Below the pieces are notes generated by a model. It worked only from the letters and a program-made list of their open reading frames with translations, did no database searches and had not been told where the DNA came from. From contig BRYA01000957.1 of NCBI GenBank assembly GCA_030267965.1, positions 435 through 35,314 on the forward strand: a stretch of 34,880 bases of DNA. The letters run 5' to 3'. Shown one piece after another: positions 1 to 10,010 of the stretch. Both the position numbers and the translations under genes were made by a program. This stretch comes from Triparma columacea (Eukaryota; Sar; Bolidophyceae; Parmales; Triparmaceae). Each line of letters starts with the position of its first letter. The stretch's first letter is position 1.

Positions 1-3000
1 CTTCTAGCATCTCCATCTGCTGGAATAAAGTCTACAGGTACTTTAGCCTTCATGACATCAGTGAACCACTCTGGCTGCTCCTCTTCCCATTTTGCCCAGT
101 TCATCTTAACCCATTTCTTAATTTCTCCTTCAATTGAGACCCACTGATGCCTTGAGCACCCAAAGACCTCAATCTTTATAGCATCACTTTCTCCTTCAAG
201 AAAATATGCCATTGATATATCCTTTGATCTCTGTGTGCTCCAGAAGGTATGCCAGTACTTCTTCTCAATGTTCCAAAAGAAGACAGCAAAGCATAGGGTA
301 GTTATTAGTATGAAATACTTCACAATTGATGACGCAATATCAATTGCTCTCTCATCAACATAAGGTGAAGCTATATATACTGACACTGGGAGGCTTCCCA
401 TCGTCAACAAAAGACCAAACAACCAATAGGCTCCCCCAACTTCATTAGGATGTCTAAACTGCACCATTGAAGTGAAGTCTACAATGATCTTTACTAACAC
501 TCTGCAGATAATACTGCTCACAAACTCTATGTTACCCCCTGATGGTATCCAGTACCAAAAGTCTCCCCGCAATAACTTCACGAACATGTACAGACCAAGG
601 TCAGCTCCAATGTAGAGAAAGGCCCAACTACCTCCCATCAGCCCAAGAAGAACTATTGTTGTACACCTTATTAGAAACATTCCTGCGGTGAACAGCAACA
701 TTGACACAAATACTACTGTTCTCTTACTTGCTTTTGCAGGTATGTACCCATAAAAGTCTGGTGTGTGTTCTCTCTTAGCAGGGTCTGTGTCAAAGTCGTA
801 ACTAATTGTTGCTGAGGCAAAGCCTGTTGTAATTGCTGACACTGCAACTGAAAGCCATGCTGAAGTTCCAACATCTTTGTCACTGGTTAATATAGCCATA
901 AGTTGGATGATCCCTCCAGGGATTGCCTCAGCAAACATCTCAACACATTTTATAACTGTCATCTCATAAATTGGGTCAGTTGCAGCCCCAACCTCTTGCT
1001 TTGCTCCAGTTGCTACCCTGTAAGCATCAATAGCAGGCTTAAATCCAATCAAAATTGGAAACCATTCCCTTAACACTCTCTTTATCCCCAACTTGTTGTT
1101 TTGACCCCAAACAAAAAGCATCTGAATCCCAATAGAAACCATCAAACTTGCCAAAGAAGCCTTAAAGTACCCATACTTCTCATCACTCCAAAGCATGTAA
1201 GTCACATACACATCGGTCACCAAATCAAGCATGCTTGTGGCAGCACCAATAGTGACCCTTGCTTTTAAGCCTATTGTAGACTTCATAAATAGTTTCATCA
1301 CAATCTCCTCAAGCATTGGCCTTAACCACGCTTGTTCATTCATAACCTCCTGCAATTCAGTGAATTGATGAGCCCACTCGTCAACAGCATGCTTTGCAGT
1401 TGCTGTGGTCAACATAACTGCTGTCATTGCACTCCCAATCTCCCACCCCCTGGCTTCCTCTTCACTCTTAACTTCTCCCTCATTTGTCGCTCTCCTTTTA
1501 AATTTGTTCATTACAACAGCATACAGCATAGTTCTCATGAAACCATGCTGCTCTGTAATCTCTTTCAGTGCCTTATTGGCAGCAATGAATTGCCTCACGG
1601 CCTCTACCTTACTGTCCCCAACATTCCTTTTCTTCACTCTCTCCATCAGCTGCTCTCCAAACCTCCTCCCATCCTGTTCCCCTGCTTCTGTGTTCTTCAG
1701 CAGATTGTCGAAGTAGTAAGCAGCATCAGTTGCCATGCTCAGGTGCTTAATTACACTCTTTTTGCTAGCAGTTTTTCCTAAACCTATTTGTCTAGTCATC
1801 ATTTCAACATCTGTCTTCATCTGGCCAGCCTCAAAGCACCTTACAGCTGTGAGACGCCCTTTGTGTTTAACTGTGATTACAAGTGTCTTGTTGTTAACTC
1901 TGTGACTCACAAGCTGGGATTCAACTCCACTTTTAAAGTCCCAGAAGAATGCTGCAACTTCCTTGTGGGATGATCTTACAGTTATTGAAGTCTTCCCCCA
2001 TCCCACTCCCTTCTCTGCCTTTATCAAAACCTGCCCAGTCAACCCACTACTGATCTCTTGAGCTCCATCAATCTCGTCAAAGTGACTTTCAATCCCTGGT
2101 ACTCCCTCGATTGCAATATCCTCAAACTTTTGAATGATCTGCTGTCTCTTGAAGGTTCCAATCTCTTGGCTCTTGTCAAACTTCTTCCTCAAGTCTGACA
2201 CTTGTGCAAGAAACTTTGGGACAATTGTTTTTTTCATGATTGAAACTACAAAGTCTATGACACCACCAAGGTCTATATTTGTTGTCAGGGTCACTGATGT
2301 TTGTGGCACACCTCCAATAGGGTCAAGTGGCTCAAACACCCATACTGTGTGTGCCTTCACAAACACATTCTCAGCCTTCACTGGATAGTCTTCATGAAGC
2401 TCCTCTGTGTCTGTAACGTCAATGATAACTTTGCCGTCATCTTGCTTGAACCAGGTAATTTTACTCCGACCATCACGTGGAGCAAAACCAGGGAGACCAA
2501 ATTCTCTTGTTGTTACGTAGTAGATGGTGTGGGGATTTACTTTGATGACTTTCAAGAAGGTTATTCCATCTACTTTTCTTGCGTTTCTTGTGTCTTCTCG
2601 GTTGCCTAGTTTGGAAAATTCATTTGCTGCACACTCCTCCACACTAGCATCAACCACAGTAGTGGCAAAACAAGTCCCACTGCTTGCCCCATCATCATGA
2701 ACTAGCTTCATCTTGACCATCTCATCAGGACTCTTCAAATCATCAAAATTCTTGTCCTCCTTGCACTTCTCATAGAATTCCTTCCCCTCCCTGATTGCAC
2801 CCTTCTCCTCATCAGTATAATCTTGGTGCCCATTCTTGATGATGTTGGCGAGAGAGGCCAGTGCAGCTTTATCGATTTCTTCGTCCCGCTGGAAGGAATT
2901 CCTGATCTCTGATATTGCACCTAGTGCTCTCGGTATTGTGCTTTCTACAACTTTTACTGGAATATACCCTCCTGAGTCCATAAACTGGGTCAATGTTAGT

Positions 3001-5294
3001 TTGCATTGGAGAACATCATCTTGGTCTTTAATGTTCTTGGCAGTGAGAATGCCACTTGTTGTAGCTTTCACAAGCTTTCCTAGATTTCCTCCATAATCCA
3101 CCTTCTCCTCAGCTGGTACAAACGCAATGGACATGGTGTCATCTTGATGCCCTTTTCGCCATACATATCTCATCACAAACTCTCTTTTGTCAAAAGGGAA
3201 GGGAAGCTTCTTTACTACAGCAAAAAGCTTTTCGTTGATCCTTCCCTTGCCACCCTTCGATATTTCTAGCTTTGCAGCGTCAGCAACTTCTCTGCTTATA
3301 GCCATTCTTTCTCTGCTGCAGTACTCAAAGAACCAAGCAGCTGCTTCCTCGGCTGAACAGTCGGTGATACACTCAGCTCTACCAAAAGTGAGTGTCTTTT
3401 CCCCTTTCTCTTGCTGCTTATACTTGATCTCCATCTTCACTCCCTCGTAAGGTGACTTGAGAGGCCCCCACTCTTCTTCATCCTCCCCACCAAAGAGCTC
3501 CTCCAAGTCCCCAAACACCTTCTTCTGGTCCTCCTCCAACTCAACACCCTCCCTCATCCTCTCCACCAAGGCCCCCCTAACCTCAGCATCAACTTCCTTC
3601 CCGTTCCTCCAGAACTTCTTCTGCAGCATGTTGGCCTCAACAAGCTGATTCTTTGCAAGGTAGTCAATAGCATTGTCCATCACTGCCTTATGAATGCCAC
3701 TAAATTTCAGATCAACTGTTTGAATGCGTGTCACTCTGCAGACATTTGGGGCAATCTCATTGAAGAAGTAGACACCTGTAGACTCTGCTAGCACAAATCC
3801 TTCCTTACTAAGGTCCTTGAAGCCTCCTCCTGGGTACTCTGTCAGTGGCACAAAAGCTAACATGTACAAAGTCTGGCCATTCTCAAATTTGACTTCCTTC
3901 CACACAAACCAATTCTCAAATAGTCGATTGGTGGCGGCAGGGACCTTCACGCCAACACGACAGTGCAAGCTTCTAGATCCGTCAACGTCATTTCTGATAG
4001 CCCTTGGTAAGTTCCCATTATTTTTTAACTGCTCCTCTGAAGCATCATATGTGTCAAAAACTGATTGCTCCGCCAACACAGCCTCTGCTGACTTGTCCAC
4101 AGTGACCCCAAAGGCTGCCCACACTTTGTCCCCCTCTCTCCACAGGAACTTGTCAATGCCCTCCTTCAGTGTCCCCTTGACTCTCTTTCCCCTCTTGTAG
4201 AGTTTCTCCTCCAGCCCTGCGACACTTTGCAGCATCCCGTCCTCGTCCTCAGTAAGAGTTGGCACATTGGGCATGACCTTTTCCACAAAGTGCATCTTCT
4301 TCCGCTCGTCAATGACTGCAGGCTGTCTAAACTCCTTCCTGACCTCCTCCACGATACCCTTTACTGCTGCATACGCAGCCTTGACGTCTCCCTTCTTGAT
4401 CCTGCCACTGTTCCAGCCTTCAACCCTAGATCTCGTGGATCTCACACTCTTAAAGGTTTTGACTGTGCGAACACCAACTTCTGGTTCCATCTCTATTGCT
4501 CTCTCCTCTGCCTTAAGAGTTCCCACCATGGTGACTGCAGTTTGTCCAAACTCAAAGTCAGTGAAGCTAAGCTTGCCCTTAATGACACCTCGTTTGACAG
4601 TCTTGGTCTTTGTTAACGCTAGAATTTCGACAAGCATCGCAGTTGCCTCATCAGAAAGGTCGTCCTCATCAAGGGGTGCCAACACCATAATGTTCGTCGA
4701 TTTGTCAGGAGAGACGATTTTGACGTCGAGGAGAAATTCCACAAACTTATTCCCGCTGCCGTAGTGCTGCCAGTAGACAAGTCTGTGGACGACTCCTTCC
4801 TTTTTGTCATACTCCTGGAGGGTCTTCCTTCGGAACTTGCCCTGCTCACAATCGGTGAGGAGAAAGTCAATGATCTTGTCCCGCTCGTCGTGGAAGACAC
4901 CAGCGAGCTCCATAATCTTGACATCGACGCCGGTAGAATTGTCGATAAGGCCTTCAACGGCTCCGCGGTCATCCAGAAGCTTGACAAGTTTGACTTGCTC
5001 GGGGCCAAGAGCTGTGTAATCAATATCTACGGGGCCATATATTGCGGAGGGTGTGCGATTGGAGCCTGAAGGGGGCTCGGTTTTCTTCAGCAGACCATTG
5101 CCCTGCTGCTTCGATGCGTTGTCGTCTGGTTGACTACCATCACTGGGAGCAGCCTCTTGGTCTGGAGCATCAATCCTGCGGGGAGGCTTCTCTCCCTCCA
5201 TGCCTTTGAAAGAGGGAACTTCGCGATCGCTTCCCCCGCGTTGGTCCGTTGACGATCCAATTTTCTCGCTGAGTTCCATGAGGCGGCGATCCAT
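1..5294 (-). CDS. Giant membrane protein with several START-like domains and a polytopic C-terminal region (3' end outside window)
   Basis: One uninterrupted minus-strand frame runs from the ATG at 5294 to the window edge (1764 codons, no stop met, no intron needed). I checked frame continuity near 1200, 3000 and 4500. A disordered N-terminus (about 1-85) precedes repeated START-like lipid-binding segments, roughly 100-270, 370-550, 640-820 and 880-1060, with a fifth partial copy from about 1085. Signatures seen are REFVMRYVWRK near residue 700 and NVCRVTRIQTVDLKF near 515. From about 1345 there are around eight hydrophobic helices, including MLDLVTDVYV (1355 on) and, near 1450, an E-x-I-P...Q motif that recalls XK-related (Xkr) proteins. 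The tail is charged (PEWFTD). Inferred role: lipid sensing or transfer at a membrane. A possible 51-nt 5' UTR intron lies at 5369-5319. The gene is near complete, as the tail resembles a C-terminal end. The domain family is a confident call; the function is not known. Confidence 0.82.
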   Translation of the reverse strand, partial: MDRRLMELSEKIGSSTDQRGGSDREVPSFKGMEGEKPPRRIDAPDQEAAPSDGSQPDDNASKQQGNGLLKKTEPPSGSNRTPSAIYGPVDIDYTALGPEQVKLVKLLDDRGAVEGLIDNSTGVDVKIMELAGVFHDERDKIIDFLLTDCEQGKFRRKTLQEYDKKEGVVHRLVYWQHYGSGNKFVEFLLDVKIVSPDKSTNIMVLAPLDEDDLSDEATAMLVEILALTKTKTVKRGVIKGKLSFTDFEFGQTAVTMVGTLKAEERAIEMEPEVGVRTVKTFKSVRSTRSRVEGWNSGRIKKGDVKAAYAAVKGIVEEVRKEFRQPAVIDERKKMHFVEKVMPNVPTLTEDEDGMLQSVAGLEEKLYKRGKRVKGTLKEGIDKFLWREGDKVWAAFGVTVDKSAEAVLAEQSVFDTYDASEEQLKNNGNLPRAIRNDVDGSRSLHCRVGVKVPAATNRLFENWFVWKEVKFENGQTLYMLAFVPLTEYPGGGFKDLSKEGFVLAESTGVYFFNEIAPNVCRVTRIQTVDLKFSGIHKAVMDNAIDYLAKNQLVEANMLQKKFWRNGKEVDAEVRGALVERMREGVELEEDQKKVFGDLEELFGGEDEEEWGPLKSPYEGVKMEIKYKQQEKGEKTLTFGRAECITDCSAEEAAAWFFEYCSRERMAISREVADAAKLEISKGGKGRINEKLFAVVKKLPFPFDKREFVMRYVWRKGHQDDTMSIAFVPAEEKVDYGGNLGKLVKATTSGILTAKNIKDQDDVLQCKLTLTQFMDSGGYIPVKVVESTIPRALGAISEIRNSFQRDEEIDKAALASLANIIKNGHQDYTDEEKGAIREGKEFYEKCKEDKNFDDLKSPDEMVKMKLVHDDGASSGTCFATTVVDASVEECAANEFSKLGNREDTRNARKVDGITFLKVIKVNPHTIYYVTTREFGLPGFAPRDGRSKITWFKQDDGKVIIDVTDTEELHEDYPVKAENVFVKAHTVWVFEPLDPIGGVPQTSVTLTTNIDLGGVIDFVVSIMKKTIVPKFLAQVSDLRKKFDKSQEIGTFKRQQIIQKFEDIAIEGVPGIESHFDEIDGAQEISSGLTGQVLIKAEKGVGWGKTSITVRSSHKEVAAFFWDFKSGVESQLVSHRVNNKTLVITVKHKGRLTAVRCFEAGQMKTDVEMMTRQIGLGKTASKKSVIKHLSMATDAAYYFDNLLKNTEAGEQDGRRFGEQLMERVKKRNVGDSKVEAVRQFIAANKALKEITEQHGFMRTMLYAVVMNKFKRRATNEGEVKSEEEARGWEIGSAMTAVMLTTATAKHAVDEWAHQFTELQEVMNEQAWLRPMLEEIVMKLFMKSTIGLKARVTIGAATSMLDLVTDVYVTYMLWSDEKYGYFKASLASLMVSIGIQMLFVWGQNNKLGIKRVLREWFPILIGFKPAIDAYRVATGAKQEVGAATDPIYEMTVIKCVEMFAEAIPGGIIQLMAILTSDKDVGTSAWLSVAVSAITTGFASATISYDFDTDPAKREHTPDFYGYIPAKASKRTVVFVSMLLFTAGMFLIRCTTIVLLGLMGGSWAFLYIGADLGLYMFVKLLRGDFWYWIPSGGNIEFVSSIICRVLVKIIVDFTSMVQFRHPNEVGGAYWLFGLLLTMGSLPVSVYIASPYVDERAIDIASSIVKYFILITTLCFAVFFWNIEKKYWHTFWSTQRSKDISMAYFLEGESDAIKIEVFGCSRHQWVSIEGEIKKWVKMNWAKWEEEQPEWFTDVMKAKVPVDFIPADGDAR

Positions 5295-6059
5295 GCTGCC
5301 TCTGCAGATTTCTCAAACCTAGAGGAAGGATGTTAAGCGGGGAGGGGGCAAGATGAGTTAGTTACTCACGTAAAATTGAATATCACCGGTCCTCCGAGGG
5401 GAATAAATCCGAGAAAGACGACAAACGTCATTCAAAAACACACGACATCTTTCATGAACCCCCCCTCTTTGGCCTCTTGCCATCTCCATCTCGGGCCACT
5501 TTGCAAATCACATCACTCCGCGCATAAAAAGAGCTTCTGCGTCAAATAACTCTTGTTCGTTCCCCGTCTCCCTCCCCTTAACTCACTTTTAAGTTGATTC
5601 GTGTGATTCAAGGTGAGAGAGAGTGAGAGCTTGAGAATTTTGCCTGCTGACTCGTTGTTCTCCAGGGCTCTACCTTCGAAAGAGTTTGGTGTCCAAGTCT
5701 TCAAGGACTTCTCCAAGCTCTAGTCCCCTCTGACATTGACATTACTTATGGTTCCGAGGTAGTCGCCTACCTCCGCTCGATACCATAATTCCCTTTCATT
5801 TTCATCATTAAAAAAACTTTTTCTTAAGGCTTGGGGGTGGTTAAATAGGACACAAGATTCGAAGTTAATACAGCCCACATTCCCCCTCCCCATGAACTCA
5901 AGCAATAAATTCGGATTGTTCTGCAGCAACTTAGCGTTTGAGATTCAAGGCTACCTCGGCATCATAATCTGTGCCAATCGTCTTTCGCTTTCTTTTTACC
6001 TTTCCCCTCCTCACTCCCCTCCCTCCCTCCCTCCCATCCCTCCCCACGTCCCTCCCTTT
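5295..6059. other. Intergenic, promoter side of the multi-START gene
   Basis: The gap separates two tandem minus-strand genes. It holds a possible short 5' UTR intron (donor GTGAGT at 5369-5364, acceptor AG at 5320-5319) upstream of the 5294 start. Short open frames at 5513-5929 show no recognisable protein. CT-rich runs at 5990-6060 belong to the 3' flank of the methyltransferase gene. I see no RNA gene or mobile element here. Confidence 0.5.
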
Positions 6060-8557
6060 TCACTCCCCCTCCGACCCCTCCACCTCTTCGAACGCCCCTG
6101 TTTCCGGGTTGAATCTCATGGTCCTGTTCTCCCTCGCCTCCTCCATCTGTTTCATCATTTTCTCCCTCTCCTCCTCCGCCCTCTTCCTCTCCTCCTCCCG
6201 TTCCTTCACCATCTTCTTCATCTCCTCCTCCGCCTCCCTCTTGTACCCCTTCCTCCTCTCAAGTACCCCCTCAACGTCTTCCTTACTCATGGCAGTAACA
6301 AACCTCGCGAATTCCTCCTTCCCACCCCCCCTCCCTACCCTCATAACCTCCGCCGCCAGTAGCTCCGTCGCAGCGAGCTGCACGTCACCCTCATCCATAC
6401 CCCCGCACTTCCTCCTCAATGCGGAGCAGGTAGGTTCGAGTCCAGATACGAAGTCTTGTAGCCTTCGTTCACCCTCCTCCCCGTTCTTACCGAACCTTGG
6501 AACAATGTGAGCCAGTAGACTAACCTTATCCTCAGGTACCATCGCGCCCGTCAATTTACCAACGGGACCCCAGAAGGAGTCGTTGGGGGGAGAGAGACCG
6601 AGACCCATACGGAGGTTTGTTATCTGGAGATCGTTACCGTCAAAATCCATGTCGGACATTAAGTCGGTAGCTAACTGGGCTTGAAGGTTGAAGGGGAACG
6701 CGAAGCTTTGGTGGGAGGGTGGGGGGGGGGTGGGAGAGGGGGGTGGGGGGTAGGGGGGGTGTGAGTATGTTTTATTTCGTCGTTGTTGTTGTTTCCTTCC
6801 TCCCGCTCTCATCCCCCCCCCCCCTCCCTCCCTCCTCCTTCTCACCTGTCCATCTTGACCAAACTCTCATAGATCTTAACCAGCACCTCAGTATTACCTT
6901 CTATATGTTTCCTCCCCTCCTCGTTCGCTTTCTCCCAAGCCCGTCCTAACCTTGGTGCGATAAGCATTTTATCCCTACTCTCCATAACGGGTGTAAGCCA
7001 GAGGGAGGATGAGAAGAAGGAGGTTGGGTCGTTAGGGTCGATCGTGGATGAGAGGGAGGCCTTGGTGGCCTGGACGACGTACATTGAGGTTGTCTTATCG
7101 AGCTGTGTTTATTTTTTTGGAGGGGGGGAGGGGGATATTGTTTAAAAGGCCAAGGTGGTTGTGTTAGCGTTTAAAAACCTTCCCCTCTCTCCCCTCCCCC
7201 CCATCTTCACCCCCCCCTCACCCCTTCACTTACCTTCTCCTGTATAAAGTTGTTCGGTTTCGGTGGACTAATATCGAATCCCTTCAATCCCTCCCACCCG
7301 TCTCCCGCGCTAAACTGGAAGAAGCTCCCCGCCACCCACATGTGTTGATCGTCGTTCATGGTCCTCCACATTTTGGTCTGCACCTTCTCGAACGCCGGTT
7401 TGTACGCGTCCCTGCTTGAGAACGGTACGATCATGGTCCCCCCCGGTTTTAGGAGGAACCAGGCCGTCCTGAATACCTCCCTGGGCCTGGTTAAGAAGTC
7501 GACGGTGTTGGTCATTACGATTTTATCGAACCTCCCTTGCCCAAGTCCCTTCACATCCTCGCTCCTAACCCCTCGTTCCTCCTCAACGTCGTTAAGGTCG
7601 GCGGTAATTAGCTCGGTTATAGAAGGGTTCAACTTCATCTTATCCGCAGTATACGCGACCCCAACATGACTACCTAACTTCAAACCTTTCGGAAAGTACG
7701 AGTCCTCACCAGCACCGAACTCCAATACATCGTCCCCCTCCTTTAGGTAGAACGCGAGGTGATTCCTTAGGTTGTTGACGCTTGCATCACTTAGGAATTC
7801 CTTAGTGTCAGGTTCAGTTTTCCAGAATTCACCCACAGCAACACGGCTTTTCTCTTCCCTCTTAATCCTATCCTCATCCGTATCCTCAACACTCTCCCCT
7901 GTTGCTGCTGCTAGTGGGTTTATGATAGGAGGTTCAGCGTCTGGGAGTAGGAAAAGCTCGTCATCGTAGGGGTAGACGGGAGGCCACTTCCAGGCTAAAG
8001 GACCGACGCGGAGACCGACGGACTCGTTCTCTTGATCGGACTCGGAGGCCATGGGCATCTAATTTGGGGGTTGAGGGGGGGGAGGGGAGGGAGGTGAATT
8101 AAGGTTTAAGTTAGAGTGAAAGAGAGAGACTGACTTTCTATGTTGAGAGCAGTTTTGAGAAGTTCTGAAGTTGGTTGGTGGTGATATTCTTATCATGAGA
8201 GCTATCATAAGAATAAGAGCTATCATAAGAGCGATCATAAGAGCAATCAAGAGCGTATGCTTCTCATCATCGTGGTGTCCTTCCCATTACAGCTCCCCCT
8301 CTATATATAACTCCCCCTTCCCCTCCCCCCCCTCCCTTCCTTACCTTCTTCTTAGCTTCTTCCTCTCTCATTTTCCTAATAGCACCACCGATGATAAAAG
8401 TAGGCATCCCTCCCATCCCCCCAAGTTCCGTCCCCGTTCCCTTCCCCCCCCTATACCTCGCATTGGGATTATTAAGGGAGGGGGAGGGAAGGAAACTGTA
8501 GGAGGGGGAGAGGAAGAGAAGAAGAATTGAGAGAGGGAGAGGGAAGAACGACTTCAT
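6060..8557 (-). CDS. Plastid-targeted SAM-dependent methyltransferase with extra C-terminal domain, four exons
   Basis: Proposed exons are 8557-8345, 8058-7234, 7102-6846 and 6705-6060, giving 646 aa; all three junctions keep frame, with donors GTAAGG, GTAAGT and GTGAGA. The N-terminus has a signal-peptide-like core and YSF cleavage context (ASAFAP-like), followed by a Ser/Asn/Arg-rich transit segment, so plastid import is inferred. The class I methyltransferase fold is seen as motif I VLEFGAGE (residues 182-189), the IVMTNTVDFL strand (251-260) and LLKPGGTMIVPF (273-284). WVAGSFFQFSAGDGWEGLKGFDISP follows and resembles plant and algal plastid type-11 methyltransferases. Exons 3-4 add about 300 residues of helical, then charged coiled-coil sequence (about 545-625) that I do not recognise. 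The substrate is unknown. The exon 2 ATG at 8058 was rejected as start, because AG immediately precedes it in frame and exon 1 supplies a leader. Confidence 0.82.
8190..8254. repeat. Short tandem repeat in intron 1 of the methyltransferase gene
   Basis: Units of about 12 nt with the core ATCATAAGAGC recur with small changes (TATCATAAGA, GATCATAAGAGC, CAATCAAGAGC). The tract lies within the 286-nt intron 8344-8059. It is a minisatellite-type repeat with no visible coding role. Confidence 0.75.
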
Positions 8558-9223
8558 CGATTTGTTGGAAGGGTGTTTGAGGGGATGTAGTTGGTGTTGG
8601 TGGCTTATTTTTGGGTTTTTTGTGTGTAGTATGTATTAGTGTTGTACGAGGGTGTTTTAAAAGTTGTTTATGTCGTCAAAAAGTTATTATTTTAGGGCTC
8701 CTTTTTTCTCCACTTCTTCAATGTCGATCAACCCAAAGTCCGAACAAAGGGCAAAAGACAAAACCGAGCCCCTCCCCCCCCCTCTCCTCGTTCACCACCG
8801 CACGTAAAAATATTACAGGACCCGGTCGAGGTAGGCGTAGGGGACGATTATCCGGAAGGAGACGCGACGTCGCGTACGTAAACCAATTAAAGGGTGCCAA
8901 TAAGGAAGATTTTTTTTTTTGTAAATTGGACACCAGACGGTGTAGTCAATCGTTCTCAATAAAGAGCCGCGCTTAATACATCAGTACTAAAACCGCGATA
9001 GCCCGGCTTCGTCGTAGAAATACGAATTTAATCTTTTTTTTTCACCCCTCCCTCAAGTCCCCGAAGCACCCCCCCCCCCACCCCCCTTGCATCGACGCGT
9101 GAAAATAGCCCCTGCCGGTCGCCCCCAACGACATGGTTATCTTCCAAGCCAAGTTTGGCTGCATTAACAAGTTAATTACCTCACAAATTTGTTGTACTTA
9201 CCATTCATACCAGCGTTTCCCCC
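8558..9223. other. Intergenic, upstream of methyltransferase and left of the transposase relic
   Basis: About 660 bp without a gene I can support. The first part should contain the methyltransferase promoter. A poly-C run lies near 9069-9086 and a poly-T run near 8910. An open plus-strand frame at 8611-8976 has no recognisable domain and an Arg-rich, low-complexity look, so it is not called. Confidence 0.45.
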
Positions 9224-9691
9224 TTGCCCAGAACTAACCACACTCCGTACAAAGCTAAGAACCATGGCTCACACGCAGCATACCAAGTCGACGAGAACAA
9301 GGTCTTTAAGTCCCTTTTCTTCTCCATTGGCCCCACCATAGATCTCATGAAGACAGCAGGCATCCCAATGTTTGCCTTAGATGGCACCCACTCCAAGAAC
9401 CATCTAGGCGGTACTATCCTCTTCCTAGTCGGATATGACTCGAATGGTCGTATCCGTATCGTCGCATTCATGTTCTGTGACGGCGAAACAAGCGAGAACT
9501 ACAAACTGTTTGCCGAGAGGTGCAAGGTCGCTGGGTGGAATCATCCTTGGGGGCGACCCCAAGGCTTCCAACCGGAGCCCCCCGTCGTGTCGGACTGACA
9601 GGGCCGCCGCCATGAACGCATTTTTTGAAGGTTTCCCCGAACTTACAAGATTATACTGTGTTTGGCACTGGGGGGGGCTCGGTTTTGTCAA
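9224..9691 (+). pseudogene. MULE (Mutator-like) transposase fragment, frameshifted
   Basis: Frame 2 from about 9224 to 9540 encodes a MULE DDE-domain start: MFALDGTHSKNHLGGTILF supplies the first catalytic Asp context, followed by GYDSNGRIRIVAFMF and the conserved ETSENYKLFAE segment. The match then jumps to frame 3 near 9530-9545 and continues as TDRAAAMNAFFEGFPEL and YCVWH, matching the family's DR...FP...CVxH block. No frame has an ATG at the left end; the sequence stops at 9691, before the rest of the transposase. This is a truncated, frameshifted relic. A very short intron instead of a frameshift is possible but less likely. I found no terminal inverted repeats for it. Confidence 0.75.
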
Positions 9692-10010
9692 ATAATCTAG
9701 CTCAGGGGCAAGGCTATTTAGGAGTACCTATCCTAAATAGTTAAGAGCGATTTTGGCCTAAATCTACCTACCAACCTAGGAGCATAGTGTCCAAATCCAA
9801 GGTTCAGTATACCTTTTGTCAGAGGACTCATTTTTGTTTAATCCCCTCCGAAGAATCCCCTTCAATGTCGCAACGCATACCTAGGTAGCCCAGTTCTGTT
9901 CAGCTCATTTTGGACTTGAAGAAGGAGCTCCAAAGCCATACTACCATCCCCGCTCCCGGAGTCTTGTTTCCCTTGGTTAAGTTTGGTCCCGATCCCAAGA
10001 TCACAACGAA
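9692..10010. other. Intergenic, with a perfect 10-bp hairpin
   Basis: The stretch follows the transposase relic and should contain the promoter of the DUF285 gene. CTATTTAGGA (9714-9723) and TCCTAAATAG (9731-9740) form a perfect inverted repeat with a 7-nt loop. A 44-codon open stretch at 9889-10020 ends in the TGA overlapping the downstream start region. It is too short to call. Confidence 0.5.

Noticed and set aside
1332..5069. Several plus-strand open frames of 60-165 codons opposite the multi-START gene
   Set aside because: They are antisense shadows of a continuous minus-strand frame that shows domain similarity throughout; none has a recognisable motif.
5513..5929. Two short minus-strand frames between the first two genes
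   Set aside because: No domain, no fitting splice partners, and they lie in the probable promoter of the multi-START gene.
5892..6510. Plus-strand Pro/Ser/Leu-rich frames
   Set aside because: Antisense to exon 4 of the methyltransferase gene; the composition reflects the reverse of Glu/Lys/Arg coiled-coil codons.
7207..8058. Methyltransferase exon 2 as a separate complete gene starting at 8058
   Set aside because: The acceptor AG immediately before the ATG, the perfect GTAAGT donor at its end, and in-frame flanking exons that add a plastid leader and C-terminus all favour one spliced gene.
8611..8976. Plus-strand 121-codon frame upstream of the transposase relic
   Set aside because: Arg/Ser-rich, no similarity recognised, no supporting splice sites or context.
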